Positions 51,814 through 60,511 of a stretch of DNA of 64,000 bases are shown in pieces. The stretch spans positions 5,430 through 69,429 of the forward strand of contig NZ_WBMS02000018.1 in assembly GCF_008923205.2 (NCBI RefSeq). Direction: 5' to 3'. Source of the stretch: Actinomadura physcomitrii (lineage in GTDB: Bacteria > Actinomycetota > Actinomycetes > Streptosporangiales > Streptosporangiaceae). Positions within the stretch are counted from its first letter, which is position 1; each line of letters starts with the position of its first letter. Below the pieces are notes generated by a model. That model worked only from the letters and a program-made list of their open reading frames with translations, made no database searches and was not told the DNA's origin. A program made the position numbers and the translations under genes.

Positions 51814-52685
51814 GGCCGTCCTCCGAGTTCCACTCGTCCCTCGTCGAGCACGACACCGCGGTCGGTGCCATCGGGGCCGACGGCGGAGGTCCGGAACACC
51901 GCGGAGCCGTCGCCCGTCCGCCAGATCGACGTGCTGAGCCGGTCCCCGGGGAAGACCGGGGCGGTGAAGCGGGCGGCGATGCCGGCGATCTTGGAGGTGT
52001 CGCCGTCGCACAGCGCGCGGACGAGCAACCGCCCGGCCACACCGTAGGTGCACAGGCCGTGCAGGATCGGCCCGGGGAAGCCCGCCTTGTTCCGGGCGAA
52101 CCACGGGTCGCTGTGCAGCGGATTGCGGTCTCCGGAGAGCCGGTAGATGAGCGGCTGGCGTTCGTCGGTCGCCGCGCTGACCTCCTCGTCCGGCGCGCGG
52201 TCGGGGATCCCCGCCGGCTTCGCCCGGGTCCCCGGGCTTCCGCCGAATCCGCCCTGTCCCCGCAGGACGAGCGTGGTCACGGTCTCGGCCACCAGGGCGC
52301 CGGTCTCGGGATCGCTTCCTCGCCCGGTGAGGGTCACGATCGCGTTCCGGCCCTCCCCCTTGTCCTGCAGGTCGCTGATCTCGGCGACGACCGACAGCGT
52401 GCCCTGCGGAGGCAGCGGCCGGTGCACACGGACCTCCTGGGCCCCGTGCAGCAGCGCTCCCCAGTTCACCTTGCCCACCTTGGGCAGCACGTCGAAGCCC
52501 GCCGCCACGATCACGGCGAAGGTCGGCAGCACCTGCTGCGTCACCCCGTGGGAGTTCTCCGTCACCAGCGACAGCTCGTCGGCGCCGGCTCCGACGCCGA
52601 GCGCGTACAGCAACGTGTCCCGGTCCGTCCAGCTCACCTGCCGGGGGCCGGATGTCGCCCCGAGGCTGTCGGGATTGATGGCCAT
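51810..52685 (-). CDS. MaoC-family enoyl-CoA hydratase 2 (MFE-2 type, double hot-dog)
   Basis: A 291-residue (R)-specific enoyl-CoA hydratase with two hot-dog domains. The hydratase-2 motif is [20 protein letters not shown], containing the catalytic Asp/His dyad, followed by [17 protein letters not shown]. The N-terminal domain reads [20 protein letters not shown]. Acts on a trans-enoyl-CoA. Similar to steroid side-chain hydratases of actinomycetes. First residues follow a ribosome-binding site AGAGGA. Confidence 0.9.
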   Translation of the reverse strand: MAINPDSLGATSGPRQVSWTDRDTLLYALGVGAGADELSLVTENSHGVTQQVLPTFAVIVAAGFDVLPKVGKVNWGALLHGAQEVRVHRPLPPQGTLSVVAEISDLQDKGEGRNAIVTLTGRGSDPETGALVAETVTTLVLRGQGGFGGSPGTRAKPAGIPDRAPDEEVSAATDERQPLIYRLSGDRNPLHSDPWFARNKAGFPGPILHGLCTYGVAGRLLVRALCDGDTSKIAGIAARFTAPVFPGDRLSTSIWRTGDGSAVFRTSAVGPDGTDRGVVLDEGRVELGGRP

Positions 52686-52734
52686 GCAAGTCCTCTCCGT
52701 TCACTCATCGCCCGGTCGAAGGACGCGGGCGCGG

Positions 52735-53386
52735 TCATCGCTGGACGGCGGCTCCGTCCGCGATCAACGCGTCGGCGTTCCGCACGCCCCAGCCGGTCAG
52801 CACTTCGCGCGTGTGCTCGCCGGGGCGGGCGGGCGGCCGCTGGACGGCACCGGGCGTCCGGCCGAACCGCGGTGCGGGTGCGGGCTGGCGTATCCCGGCC
52901 ACGTCGACGAAGGTGCCGCGCCCCGCGAGATGCGGATGCTCCGCCGCCTCTTTGAGGCTCTGCACCGGCGCCGCACAGGCATCGCCGCCCGCGAAGACCT
53001 CCTCCCACTCCGCGCGGGTGCGGGTGGCGAACACGGCGGCGATCTCCGACCGCAGTTCGGTCCACTTGTCGGGCGGCGGGCGCTTGGCCAGATGCCCGGG
53101 CAGGCCGAGCAGCCTCGCCGGCGAGGTCGAGCAGCGCGCCGGCGGCCGCGGGCCGGGCGAGATCGAGCACGACGGAGCGCCGACCGCGCCGCATCACGTC
53201 CGCCATGGTGGTGCGCTCGTCGTCGGCCGGGCCCGGCCGGTCGATCCGGACGACGTCGGCGCCCATGTCGGCGAGGAGCATCGCGGCGAACGGGCCGGGG
53301 CCGATTCCGCCCATCTCCACCACGCGCAGGCCGACCAGGGGGCCCGCGGCCTCCGGTTCCGGGCGGGGCGGGTGCGAGCCGGTCAC
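52735..53386 (-). pseudogene. class III CoA-transferase/AMACR-like gene with internal deletion and frameshift
   Basis: The 5' part from a GTG at 53386 (GTGA overlap with the dikinase stop) reads [34 protein letters not shown] and SVVLDLARP, the CaiB/AMACR N-terminus. Near 53120 the frame changes and the 3' part reads [39 protein letters not shown] and [15 protein letters not shown], the C-terminus. The middle of about 150-200 residues is absent, including the region where the catalytic Asp lies in this family. Length is 652 bp, not a multiple of three. The gene should be inactive. Confidence 0.85.
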
Positions 53387-54888
53387 GGTGTGGACAGTGC
53401 CGCGATCGGGGTCTGGCCGATGGCGCGGCGGGCGGCGGCGAACACCTCGGGCAGCGGCCCGCCGGCGTCCCCCGCGCGTTCGCGCGCCCACCGGCCCAGG
53501 GTCGCCAGCGCCGGGTCGTCGGCCTCGCTGGAGGGCGCGAGGCGCAGGATCCCCTCGAACACCTCCCCGGTCATCCCGTCCACGGTGACCTGGCGCCCGG
53601 CCAGGGCGCCCAGCGTCCCGGTCCCGCATCCGACGACGCAGGGCGTGCCGAGTTCGCGGCTCACGACGGCGGCGTGGGAGGTGGAACCGCCGATCTCGGT
53701 CAGGATCGCGGTGGAGACGACCATGCCGGCGACATCGTCGGGGTCGGTGGTGGGACGGGCGAGCACCACGTCCACGCCGCTCTCCGCGAGCTCTTCGGCC
53801 TCCTCGACATCGAGCACGACGCGGCCGGCGCCGACGCCGGGGCAGGCGGGTTCGCCTCGTGCGAGCAGGGTCGCCCGCGCCTTCGCCTCGGGGTCGACGC
53901 GGGGCCGGCAGACCGCCTCTACCTGCTCGGGGGCGACCGTGCGCAGCGCCTCGTCCACGGTCAGGGCTCCCGCCTCGTGCAGCGCCACGGCCAGCCGCAC
54001 GGCGGCGTCCGGCGAGCGCTTGGCGGACCGGCTCTGCAGGAGCCACAGCCGGCCGGACTCGACCGTGAACTCGATGTCCTGGACGTCCTTGCCGACCTCC
54101 TCCAGCCGGCGTGCGGCGGAGAGCAGCTCGGCGTGGACGTCCGGAAGCCGGCCGGCCAGTGCGTCGAGTCCGAGCGGGTCGTGCCGCCCCGAGACCACGT
54201 CCTCGCCCTGGCCGCGGGGAAGCCACTCCCCGTAGGGCGCGGGATCACCGGTCAGCGGGTTGCGGGAGAACAGGACGCCGGTGCCCGAGTCGTCGTCGAG
54301 GTTGCCGAACACCATCGCCTGCACGGTGACCGAGGTGCCCCCGTCGTCCGGAATTCCGTGGTGGCGGCGGTAGGCGACGGCGCGGGACGAGGTCCATGAC
54401 CGGAACACGGCGGCGATCGCGGCGGTGAGCTGTTCCCAGGGGTCGTCGGGAGCCGGAGTGCCGACCACGCGTTCGAACTGCTCCCGGAACCGGCGGTGGG
54501 TGTCGGCGGCATAGGCGCCGTCGCCCGTGAGGTCGGCGAGGGCCCGCTCCACCCGCGCGTTCACGCCGAGGTTGAGGACGGTGTCCATCATCCCCGGCAT
54601 GCTGCGCGCGGCTCCGGAGCGCACGGAGACCAGCAGCGGCGCCTCGGTGTCCCCGAATCTCCTGCCCGCCTTGGTCTCGAGGGTGCGGACGGCGTCGCGG
54701 ACCTCGGCGACGACCTCGGCGTCGAGCTCGCCTCCCGCGGCGTAGAACCGGGCGCAGACCTCGGTCGTCAGCACGAAGGCGGGCGGCACCGGCAGTCCGA
54801 GCAAGCGCATCAGGTTGAGGCTGTGGGCCTTGCCGCCCACCAGTTCGCGGTCGAGACGGTCGTGCTCACCCATCCACAGCAGGGTCAT
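53383..54888 (-). CDS. truncated pyruvate phosphate dikinase-like protein: ATP-grasp plus phosphohistidine domain
   Basis: A 501-residue protein equivalent to the N-terminal and swivelling domains of pyruvate phosphate dikinase. [69 protein letters not shown] and [20 protein letters not shown] are the ATP-grasp signatures. [20 protein letters not shown] holds the phosphorylated His (about H405). The C-terminal PEP/pyruvate TIM barrel, roughly 350 residues in the full enzyme, is missing, and the frame ends cleanly in GTGA with the next gene, so this is a designed half-enzyme, not a fragment. It must hand phosphate to another protein; the substrate-domain paralogues at 33454 and 63567 are candidates. 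ATG with AAGGAG 9 nt upstream. Confidence 0.88.
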   Translation of the reverse strand: MTLLWMGEHDRLDRELVGGKAHSLNLMRLLGLPVPPAFVLTTEVCARFYAAGGELDAEVVAEVRDAVRTLETKAGRRFGDTEAPLLVSVRSGAARSMPGMMDTVLNLGVNARVERALADLTGDGAYAADTHRRFREQFERVVGTPAPDDPWEQLTAAIAAVFRSWTSSRAVAYRRHHGIPDDGGTSVTVQAMVFGNLDDDSGTGVLFSRNPLTGDPAPYGEWLPRGQGEDVVSGRHDPLGLDALAGRLPDVHAELLSAARRLEEVGKDVQDIEFTVESGRLWLLQSRSAKRSPDAAVRLAVALHEAGALTVDEALRTVAPEQVEAVCRPRVDPEAKARATLLARGEPACPGVGAGRVVLDVEEAEELAESGVDVVLARPTTDPDDVAGMVVSTAILTEIGGSTSHAAVVSRELGTPCVVGCGTGTLGALAGRQVTVDGMTGEVFEGILRLAPSSEADDPALATLGRWARERAGDAGGPLPEVFAAARRAIGQTPIAALSTP

Positions 54889-54928
54889 CCTCGGCGCTCC
54901 TTGTCGTCCCTGTCGAGATCGTCGGTGG

Positions 54929-55540
54929 TCAGACCGCGCGCCCGGCGGCGGCCTCGGCGGCCCGGCTCAGGCCGAGCAGCCCGATCAGCTCCTCGTGCAG
55001 CTCGAACCACACGGTGTGGTAGCTGTCGGCGATGGGACGGGCCACGAACGCGTGGTCGCCCTCCCTGACCTTCCCGATCGCCGCGGCGAACCGCTCGGGG
55101 TAGGGCGCGAGCCGGGGGGCCGCGGCCGCGATGCGGGCCATGAGGGGGGCGAAGCGGCCGTGCAGGTCGGCCAGCCGGGAGATGACGGCCTGGTCGTAGG
55201 CCCTGTCGGTGTGGGCGTTGGGCGTCTGCTCGTCCACCATCTGCCAGTCGGTGACGATGGCCTTCAGTTCGCCGTTGAAGGCGTCGAACTCCTCGTAGAG
55301 GCCGGTGAGCGCCGGCTGGTCGACGGTGGCCCTCTCCTCGGCGAGCAGGGCGTCGAGCCGTTCGCGCCCCTGCGGAGTGATCCGCACACCGCCGCCGACC
55401 GCCTTGGCGTCACCGGCGTCCACCAGCGCGTCGAGACCCGCCTGCGCGGCCGCCGGGTCCATGCCGGCGCAGGCCGCCGCCGCCTCGGCGTCGAGGCGGC
55501 CCTTGAGTCGTGCGGCCTGCAGCAGGACCAGCTCCGACAT
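54929..55540 (-). CDS. winged-helix-like protein paired with the dikinase domain gene
   Basis: A 203-residue protein of unknown function. The first 70 or so residues (LLQAARLKGRLDAEAAAACA, GVRITPQGRERLDALLAEER) look like a winged helix with a TPxGRERL wing. The rest is helical and rich in Asp, Glu and aromatics (LYEEFDAFNGELKAIVTDWQ, VWFELHEELIGLLGLSRA). It is cotranscribed with the dikinase gene 40 bp downstream. Could be a regulator of the operon or a dedicated subunit of the dikinase system. A perfect 9-bp-arm palindrome lies 18 bp before its start. Confidence 0.6.
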   Translation of the reverse strand: MSELVLLQAARLKGRLDAEAAAACAGMDPAAAQAGLDALVDAGDAKAVGGGVRITPQGRERLDALLAEERATVDQPALTGLYEEFDAFNGELKAIVTDWQMVDEQTPNAHTDRAYDQAVISRLADLHGRFAPLMARIAAAAPRLAPYPERFAAAIGKVREGDHAFVARPIADSYHTVWFELHEELIGLLGLSRAAEAAAGRAV

Positions 55541-55557
55541 GACGCCCTCCCGTTTAC

Positions 55558-55584
55558 TCTAGGGATGAACTTTCTATCCCTAGA
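55558..55584. promoter_or_regulatory. perfect inverted repeat upstream of the dikinase operon
   Basis: TCTAGGGAT, nine bases, ATCCCTAGA. Located 18 bp before the ATG of the winged-helix protein, a good place for autoregulation. The rest of the 118-bp gap is AT-rich and holds nothing else I can name. Confidence 0.6.
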
Positions 55585-55658
55585 TTATTACTTCGTGGCG
55601 TGTGATGTCCATCTCGCGAAGGCACCATGTCGGTGAGGTGAACAATGAGGTCTGTTCC

Positions 55659-56423
55659 TCATGCACCCCGAAAACGGGGCTGACGGCGCTCCTTGAACGC
55701 GCGAGCGGCCTCCTTGGCCTCCGCCGTCCCGAACGCCACGGTCTGGTTCAGCGCCTCACCGTCGACGGCCCGCTGGAATCCGGTCTCGAACGAGGTGTTC
55801 AGCGCGCTTTTCATCATCGACAGCGCGAGGGTCGGGCCGTCGGCGAGCCGCCCCGCCCAGTCGGCGACGAAGGCGTCCAGGCCGGCGTCGGGCACCACCC
55901 GGTTGACCAGTCCCAGCCGTTGCGCCTCGGCGGCGGGAAGGACCTCGCCGAAGAAGGCGATCTCCTTGGCGCGGGACAGGCCGACGAGCCGCGGCAGCGT
56001 CCACGAGGCGCCGCCGTCGAGCGCGATCCCGCGCTGGGCGAAGACCTCGCCGAACACCGCGCCCTCGCCCGCCACCACCAGATCGCAGCAGAAGGCGAGG
56101 CTGCACCCGAACCCCATGGCCGGGCCGGCGACCTTCGCGATCGTCGGGCGCGGCAGATCGTGCAGCAGGACGCAGAGCCGGCCGACCCGGTTCATGAACG
56201 TCAGGACGTCCGGGCGGATCGGCGCGGCCAGGTCCATGCCCGAGCAGAACGCTCCGCCGCTGCCGGTGAGCACGACCGCCCTGTCGTCGGGAGTGCGCGC
56301 CACGTCCTCGAGAGCGGCGATCATCTCTTCGACCAGCGGGACGGTGATGGCGTTCTTGCGGGCGGGCCGGTTCAGGGTCAGGGTGACGACCCCGTCCGCG
56401 CGATCGATCAGCACGTCGCTCAT
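55659..56423 (-). CDS. enoyl-CoA hydratase/isomerase family protein
   Basis: A 254-residue crotonase. VLIDRADGVVTLTLNRPARK, AVVLTGSGGAFCSGMDLAAP (oxyanion strand), AKVAGPAMGFGCSLAFCCDL (second oxyanion Gly) and FAQRGIALDGGASWTLPRLV. The usual active-site Glu pair is only partly kept, so it could be an isomerase or a C-C hydrolase rather than a simple hydratase. The ATG overlaps the acyl-CoA dehydrogenase stop (ATGA). Last gene of a four-gene operon. Confidence 0.9.
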   Translation of the reverse strand: MSDVLIDRADGVVTLTLNRPARKNAITVPLVEEMIAALEDVARTPDDRAVVLTGSGGAFCSGMDLAAPIRPDVLTFMNRVGRLCVLLHDLPRPTIAKVAGPAMGFGCSLAFCCDLVVAGEGAVFGEVFAQRGIALDGGASWTLPRLVGLSRAKEIAFFGEVLPAAEAQRLGLVNRVVPDAGLDAFVADWAGRLADGPTLALSMMKSALNTSFETGFQRAVDGEALNQTVAFGTAEAKEAARAFKERRQPRFRGA

Positions 56424-57577
56424 CGGCGGCCCGCACGGAGTCCCGCGTGCCCGGCGAGCCGGTCGCGGTGCTGGTCCGGGGTACCGAGGAACAGCTCGGT
56501 CGACTTCGCCCGGCGGTAGTACAGGTGCGCGTCGTGCTCCCAGGTGAACCCGATCCCCCCGCACACGTGCAGCGTCTCCTCGGCGGCGTGCATGAACGCC
56601 TCCGAGCACATCGCCTTGGCCACGGACGCGGCGGCGGCCAGCCGGTGCGCGGTCCGCTCGCCCGGGTCCGCGAGGTAGTCGTCGGCGGCATCGGCCGCGG
56701 CATGCCCGGCCGAACGAGCCATCTCCACCTTGAGCAGCACGTCCACCAGCGTGTGCTTGATCGCCTGGAAGCCGCCGATCGGCCGGCCGAACTGGACGCG
56801 CTGCTTGGCGTAGGCGACGGCATCGTCCAGCCGGGCCTGGGCGGCCTCCACCTGCTCGGCGGCCAGCAGGACGATCGCCAGGTCCAGCGCCGTCCCGAGC
56901 CGCCGCGCCACGCCCGGCCCCAGGCCGACCGGCCGGGCCTGGGCGGCATCGAAGGCCACCGTCCCGAGGGCGCGGGTCAGGTCCAGGGTCGACGCCGCCT
57001 CCCGCACCAGCCCCGCCGCCTCGCGCTCGACCGCGAACAGGCCCGGCCCCTCCTCGGTGCGGGCGGCCACCAGCAGCAGGTCCGCGGTGACCGCGTCGAC
57101 GACCAGGAGCTTGCGGCCGGTCAGGGTCCACCGATCGCCGTCCTGGTGAGCCGCGGTGGCGGGCGACGAGAGGTCCCAGGAGCCGTCGTCCTCGCACCAC
57201 GCGAGGGTCGCTGTGGCGCCTCGGGCGATCCGCGCCAGCAATTCGGCGGCCGGTCCCTCGCCGTCCTGCACCAGCAACGCGGTCGTGGCGAGCGCGACGG
57301 TGGAGAAGAAGGGCACGGGCGCCAAGGTCCGGCCCAGTTCCCCCGCCACCACCGCCAGATCCGCGAACGTCGCGCCGGCGCCTCCGGACTCCTCCGCCAC
57401 GATCAGGCCCGGCACGCCCACCTCGTCCGCCAGCAGCCGCCAGAGCTCCGCATCGTGCGGTCCCCGCCCGCCGGCCTCGCCGGACAGGTACGGGCGCGGC
57501 CCCGCGCTGCGCTCCAGGCAGCGTCGCACCACGTCGCGCAGGCCGGCGCGTTCCTCGGTGAGCAGCATCGCGGTCAT
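56420..57577 (-). CDS. acyl-CoA dehydrogenase
   Basis: A 385-residue FAD-dependent dehydrogenase. VPGLIVAEESGGAGATFADL, the middle beta domain with WTLTGRKLLVVD, and the C-terminal helices AYAKQRVQFGRPIGGFQAIK, QVEAAQARLDDAV and ETLHVCGGIGFTWEHDAHLY. The family Glu base position is GIGFTWEHD-proximal. In actinomycete steroid side-chain clusters such proteins form alpha2beta2 heterotetramers, but only one subunit gene is in view. ATG overlaps the hydratase stop (ATGA). Confidence 0.9.
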   Translation of the reverse strand: MTAMLLTEERAGLRDVVRRCLERSAGPRPYLSGEAGGRGPHDAELWRLLADEVGVPGLIVAEESGGAGATFADLAVVAGELGRTLAPVPFFSTVALATTALLVQDGEGPAAELLARIARGATATLAWCEDDGSWDLSSPATAAHQDGDRWTLTGRKLLVVDAVTADLLLVAARTEEGPGLFAVEREAAGLVREAASTLDLTRALGTVAFDAAQARPVGLGPGVARRLGTALDLAIVLLAAEQVEAAQARLDDAVAYAKQRVQFGRPIGGFQAIKHTLVDVLLKVEMARSAGHAAADAADDYLADPGERTAHRLAAAASVAKAMCSEAFMHAAEETLHVCGGIGFTWEHDAHLYYRRAKSTELFLGTPDQHRDRLAGHAGLRAGRR

Positions 57578-58782
57578 CGCGTGCTCCGTGCCCGCCGGGC
57601 GACGGGGCTCCGGTCCGCCTCGCGGCTGGGCAGCGCCACGGTGGCCGTCCCCGGCATCACGTCGTCGCCTCGCTGGTTGCGCGCGAACGTCCGCACGTGG
57701 ACGACGTGCTCGCCGGCCGCGTCGATCTCCTTGCCGGTCACCTCTCCGCCGAGTTCCAGGACGTCGGACAGGTAGACGAAACCGCGGTACTGCGCGCTCA
57801 GGTGCTTGACCCAGCCGGAGTCGCCGATCCAGTGCGTCATCAGCTGGATCTGCCAGCACTGCCGCTGGAAGCCGACGTCGTACTGGTAGGCCACGCCCAT
57901 CGCGTTGGCCGCCGCCTGGTTGTAGTGCACGGCGTAGATCGGTTCCTGCGCCCCGGTCACCGGGTCGCGGAAGGCCCAGGCGTGATGGTCGGCGTAGTCG
58001 GCCAGCGCCGCGGCGTGCGCCTTCAGCCTCGGGATCGGCGTGCCGCCGCCCGCGATGAAGGCGACCTCGTCGGTGAGCCCGATCGGCCCCTTGGTCAGGG
58101 TGGCGACGGGATCGCCGACCTTCACCTCCTCCCACCACAGCGGCTCGTCGCCGCGCGGCCGCTCCGCCAGGACCCGCCGCTCCACCTCGGCGAGTTCTTC
58201 CGGGGTCCACGGGTGCGGCACGGTCGGCGCCGCCTTGCGGCCGCTCCTCGTGGCGCGGGCGGCGGCCCGCTCGTAGTTCACCACCTGCCAGCGGATCTCC
58301 GCGACCGCCTCGCCATGCTGGTTGACGTAGGTGTTGGTGAAGTGGTCGGTCACCATCCGGCCGGCGAACGAGGACGGACGCGGCCCGGTGAACCCGTCGT
58401 AGCGGCACCGCGCCGTGATCGTGTCGTACCAGTACACCGGCGCCAGCAGATCCATGTCGGTCGACGAGTGGAACGAGCCGAGCCCCGGCCAGCCGAACTG
58501 GATGCCCGAGAAGCAGCCGATGACGAACGAGGGCGGCGCGACCGGGCCCGCGTAGTCGGAGCGCTCACCTCGCTCGGCGTCGGTCCACAGCGGGTTGACG
58601 TCGCCGATCCCGCCGGCGAACTTGGCGACCGCGATCCGGGTCGCCTCCTCGTTGTTGACCGAGTGCGCGATGCGCAGCTCGACCCCGATCTTGGCGCGCA
58701 TCGACTCGATCATCGCCTCGTCGATCACCGCCTCGGGCATCCGCGCCTCGCCCGCGGCGGCGTCCCCCGTCACCGCGGTCAT
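57574..58782 (-). CDS. MaoC-like double hot-dog (FAS1-type dehydratase) protein
   Basis: A 402-residue protein with two hot-dog halves. The N-terminal half resembles the FAS1-like dehydratase domain (RIAHSVNNEEATRIAVAKFA, GGIGDVNPLWTD); the C-terminal half has GTPIPRLKAHAAALADYADH and VHYNQAAANAMGVAYQYDVG. Probable enoyl-CoA hydratase or thioesterase for a bulky acyl-CoA. ATG at 58782 overlaps the SDR stop (ATGA). Confidence 0.83.
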   Translation of the reverse strand: MTAVTGDAAAGEARMPEAVIDEAMIESMRAKIGVELRIAHSVNNEEATRIAVAKFAGGIGDVNPLWTDAERGERSDYAGPVAPPSFVIGCFSGIQFGWPGLGSFHSSTDMDLLAPVYWYDTITARCRYDGFTGPRPSSFAGRMVTDHFTNTYVNQHGEAVAEIRWQVVNYERAAARATRSGRKAAPTVPHPWTPEELAEVERRVLAERPRGDEPLWWEEVKVGDPVATLTKGPIGLTDEVAFIAGGGTPIPRLKAHAAALADYADHHAWAFRDPVTGAQEPIYAVHYNQAAANAMGVAYQYDVGFQRQCWQIQLMTHWIGDSGWVKHLSAQYRGFVYLSDVLELGGEVTGKEIDAAGEHVVHVRTFARNQRGDDVMPGTATVALPSREADRSPVARRARSTR

Positions 58783-59696
58783 CGGGCCGCCTTGGAGGGG
58801 TTGGCGGTCCACTTCTCACCCCGCGGAACGCCCGCGCCGGCGACCGCCTTCTCCAGGTCCGCCACGGTCCAGCGGCCTTCGGTCTGCAGCTTCCAGCCCG
58901 GATCGCGCTCCCACGGCCGGACCCGCTGCACCCGGCTGCCGCCGACGATGAACACCTCGCCGGTGATCTCCGTGGACGGTCCGGCGAGGTAGGCCACGAA
59001 CGGGGACACGTTGGCCGGGTCCCAGCGGTCGAACTCGCCCTCGCGACCGGCCAGCGCGTCGCCGAACGCACCCTCGGTGAGACGGGTCCGCGCCTGCGGG
59101 AGGATCGCGTTGACCCGCACGCCGTAGCGGGCCAGCTCCTTGGACGCCACCTGGGTGAGCGAGGCGACGGCGGCCTTGGCCGCCGCGTAGTTGGCCTGCC
59201 CCGGGTTGCCGAACACGCCCGACTCGCTGGACGTGTTGACCACCGAGGCGCGGACCTGCTCACCGGCCTTGCTCCGCTCCCGCCAGTGCGCGGCCGCGGC
59301 CCGCGTCGTCAGGAACGTGCCGCGGAGGTTGACCCGGACCACCCGGTCCCAATCCTCGTCACTGAGGTTGACCAGGACGCGGTCCCGCAGGATGCCGGCG
59401 TTGTTGACGAGCACGTCCAGGCGCTCGAACTCCCGCAGCGCCGTCTCCGCGACGCGGGCGGCTCCGGCCGAGTCGGCGACGTCGTCGGCATTGGCCACGG
59501 CGCGCCCGCCGGCCGCCCGGATCTCATCGGCCACCTGCTCGGCGGGCGACCGCTCCGCCCCGGTCCCGTCGGCGGCGCCGCCCAGGTCGTTGACCACGAC
59601 GGCCGCGCCCTCCGCCGCCAGGAGCAACGCGTGCTCCCGGCCGATACCGCGGCCCGCTCCCGTCACCACGGCGACCAGTCCATCCAGGCTGCCCAT
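58779..59696 (-). CDS. SDR of the 17-beta-HSD type 4 / 3-hydroxyacyl-CoA dehydrogenase type
   Basis: A 305-residue SDR with a C-terminal extension. VAVVTGAGRGIGREHALLLA and VVVNDLGGAADGTGAERSPA are typical of the MFE-2-type (R)-3-hydroxyacyl-CoA dehydrogenases. Active site: LVNNAGILRD, SVVNTSSESGVFGNPGQANY and AAAKAAVASLTQ. ATG at 59696 with GGGAG 5 nt upstream. First gene of the SDR-MaoC-acyl-CoA dehydrogenase-enoyl hydratase operon, a full beta-oxidation-like set. Copy 2 of the island box lies 57 bp upstream. Confidence 0.9.
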   Translation of the reverse strand: MGSLDGLVAVVTGAGRGIGREHALLLAAEGAAVVVNDLGGAADGTGAERSPAEQVADEIRAAGGRAVANADDVADSAGAARVAETALREFERLDVLVNNAGILRDRVLVNLSDEDWDRVVRVNLRGTFLTTRAAAAHWRERSKAGEQVRASVVNTSSESGVFGNPGQANYAAAKAAVASLTQVASKELARYGVRVNAILPQARTRLTEGAFGDALAGREGEFDRWDPANVSPFVAYLAGPSTEITGEVFIVGGSRVQRVRPWERDPGWKLQTEGRWTVADLEKAVAGAGVPRGEKWTANPSKAAR

Positions 59697-59752
59697 GCAA
59701 GCTCCCAACGATGAGTCATCCGACCTAACCCCTCCAGATTATTCTTGGACTG

Positions 59753-59770
59753 AATAGTTGTCCACTAGAG
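59753..59770 (+). promoter_or_regulatory. shared island box, copy 2
   Basis: AATAGTTGTCCACTAGAG, 16 of 18 identical with copy 1 at 38469. It is between the divergent SDR operon and the MarR gene, so the MarR protein is a candidate binder. Confidence 0.5.
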
Positions 59771-59891
59771 CTTTAGTTTCCCCTCTCGCCACTCCCCCGC
59801 CTTCCGCCCGAGGTTCCTGATGTCTGGCACTAGACTGTTGGGCACGGGGAAGTTCCCTCCCCGCAGACGCCCGGGGAGAGGCAGGAGCGAG

Positions 59892-60473
59892 ATGGCAGCA
59901 CGGTCCAAGGACGGAGCCGCCGCGGCGGGCAACCCTTCCGCCGCCACGGCCAACGCCGACCCGATCGACTGGGCCCGCCACTTCTGGCGGCGGCACGGCC
60001 TCGGCGAGTCGGAGGAGGCCTTCATCGCGATGAGCTCGGTGCTGCGCTTCCACCGCCTGATCGTCGAGGCCACCGAGTCCAGGCTCAGACCGCACAAGCT
60101 CAACATCACCGACTACATGCTGCTGATGACCCTCCAGCTCAGCGAGACCGGGACGCGCCTCATCAGCCAGCTCGCGCGCAGCCTGATGGTGCACCCGTCG
60201 ACGGCCACGCTGGCCACCGACCGGCTCGAGGCGCTCGGTGTCATCGCACGCGGCCCGCACCCCACCGACCGCCGGGCGATCCAGGTGTCCATCACGGCCA
60301 AGGGCCGCACCCTGCTCGCCCAGGTGACCGGCGAGCTGCGGGAGATCGACTTCGGCCTGGTGGGGAGCGACGTGGACGACCAGGTGCAGCTCATCGAGGT
60401 ACTGACCCGGCTCCGGCTGGCCGCCGGGGACAGCGACGCCCCGCTGAAGGCCCCGCGCGCCGGCTCCAGGTAG
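59892..60473 (+). CDS. MarR-family transcriptional regulator
   Basis: A 193-residue winged-helix regulator. The dimer helix region precedes LNITDYMLLMTLQLSETGTR; the recognition part is LISQLARSLMVHPSTATLAT, and the wing holds GPHPTDRRAIQVSITAKGRT. It has a 40-residue extra N-terminal segment. ATG with AGGAG just upstream. Divergent from the beta-oxidation operon, which it probably controls through the box at 59753. Confidence 0.9.
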   Translation: MAARSKDGAAAAGNPSAATANADPIDWARHFWRRHGLGESEEAFIAMSSVLRFHRLIVEATESRLRPHKLNITDYMLLMTLQLSETGTRLISQLARSLMVHPSTATLATDRLEALGVIARGPHPTDRRAIQVSITAKGRTLLAQVTGELREIDFGLVGSDVDDQVQLIEVLTRLRLAAGDSDAPLKAPRAGSR

Positions 60474-60511
60474 GAACCGGACCACGACGGCCGGCCGCCG
60501 CCGGGCCGCGG

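Noticed and set aside
53383-54888. Rifampin self-resistance (rph-like) for the AHBA product
   Set aside because: The ATP-grasp is PPDK-like, the gene is 50 kb from the AHBA block and embedded in a catabolic operon, so a resistance role is only a remote possibility.
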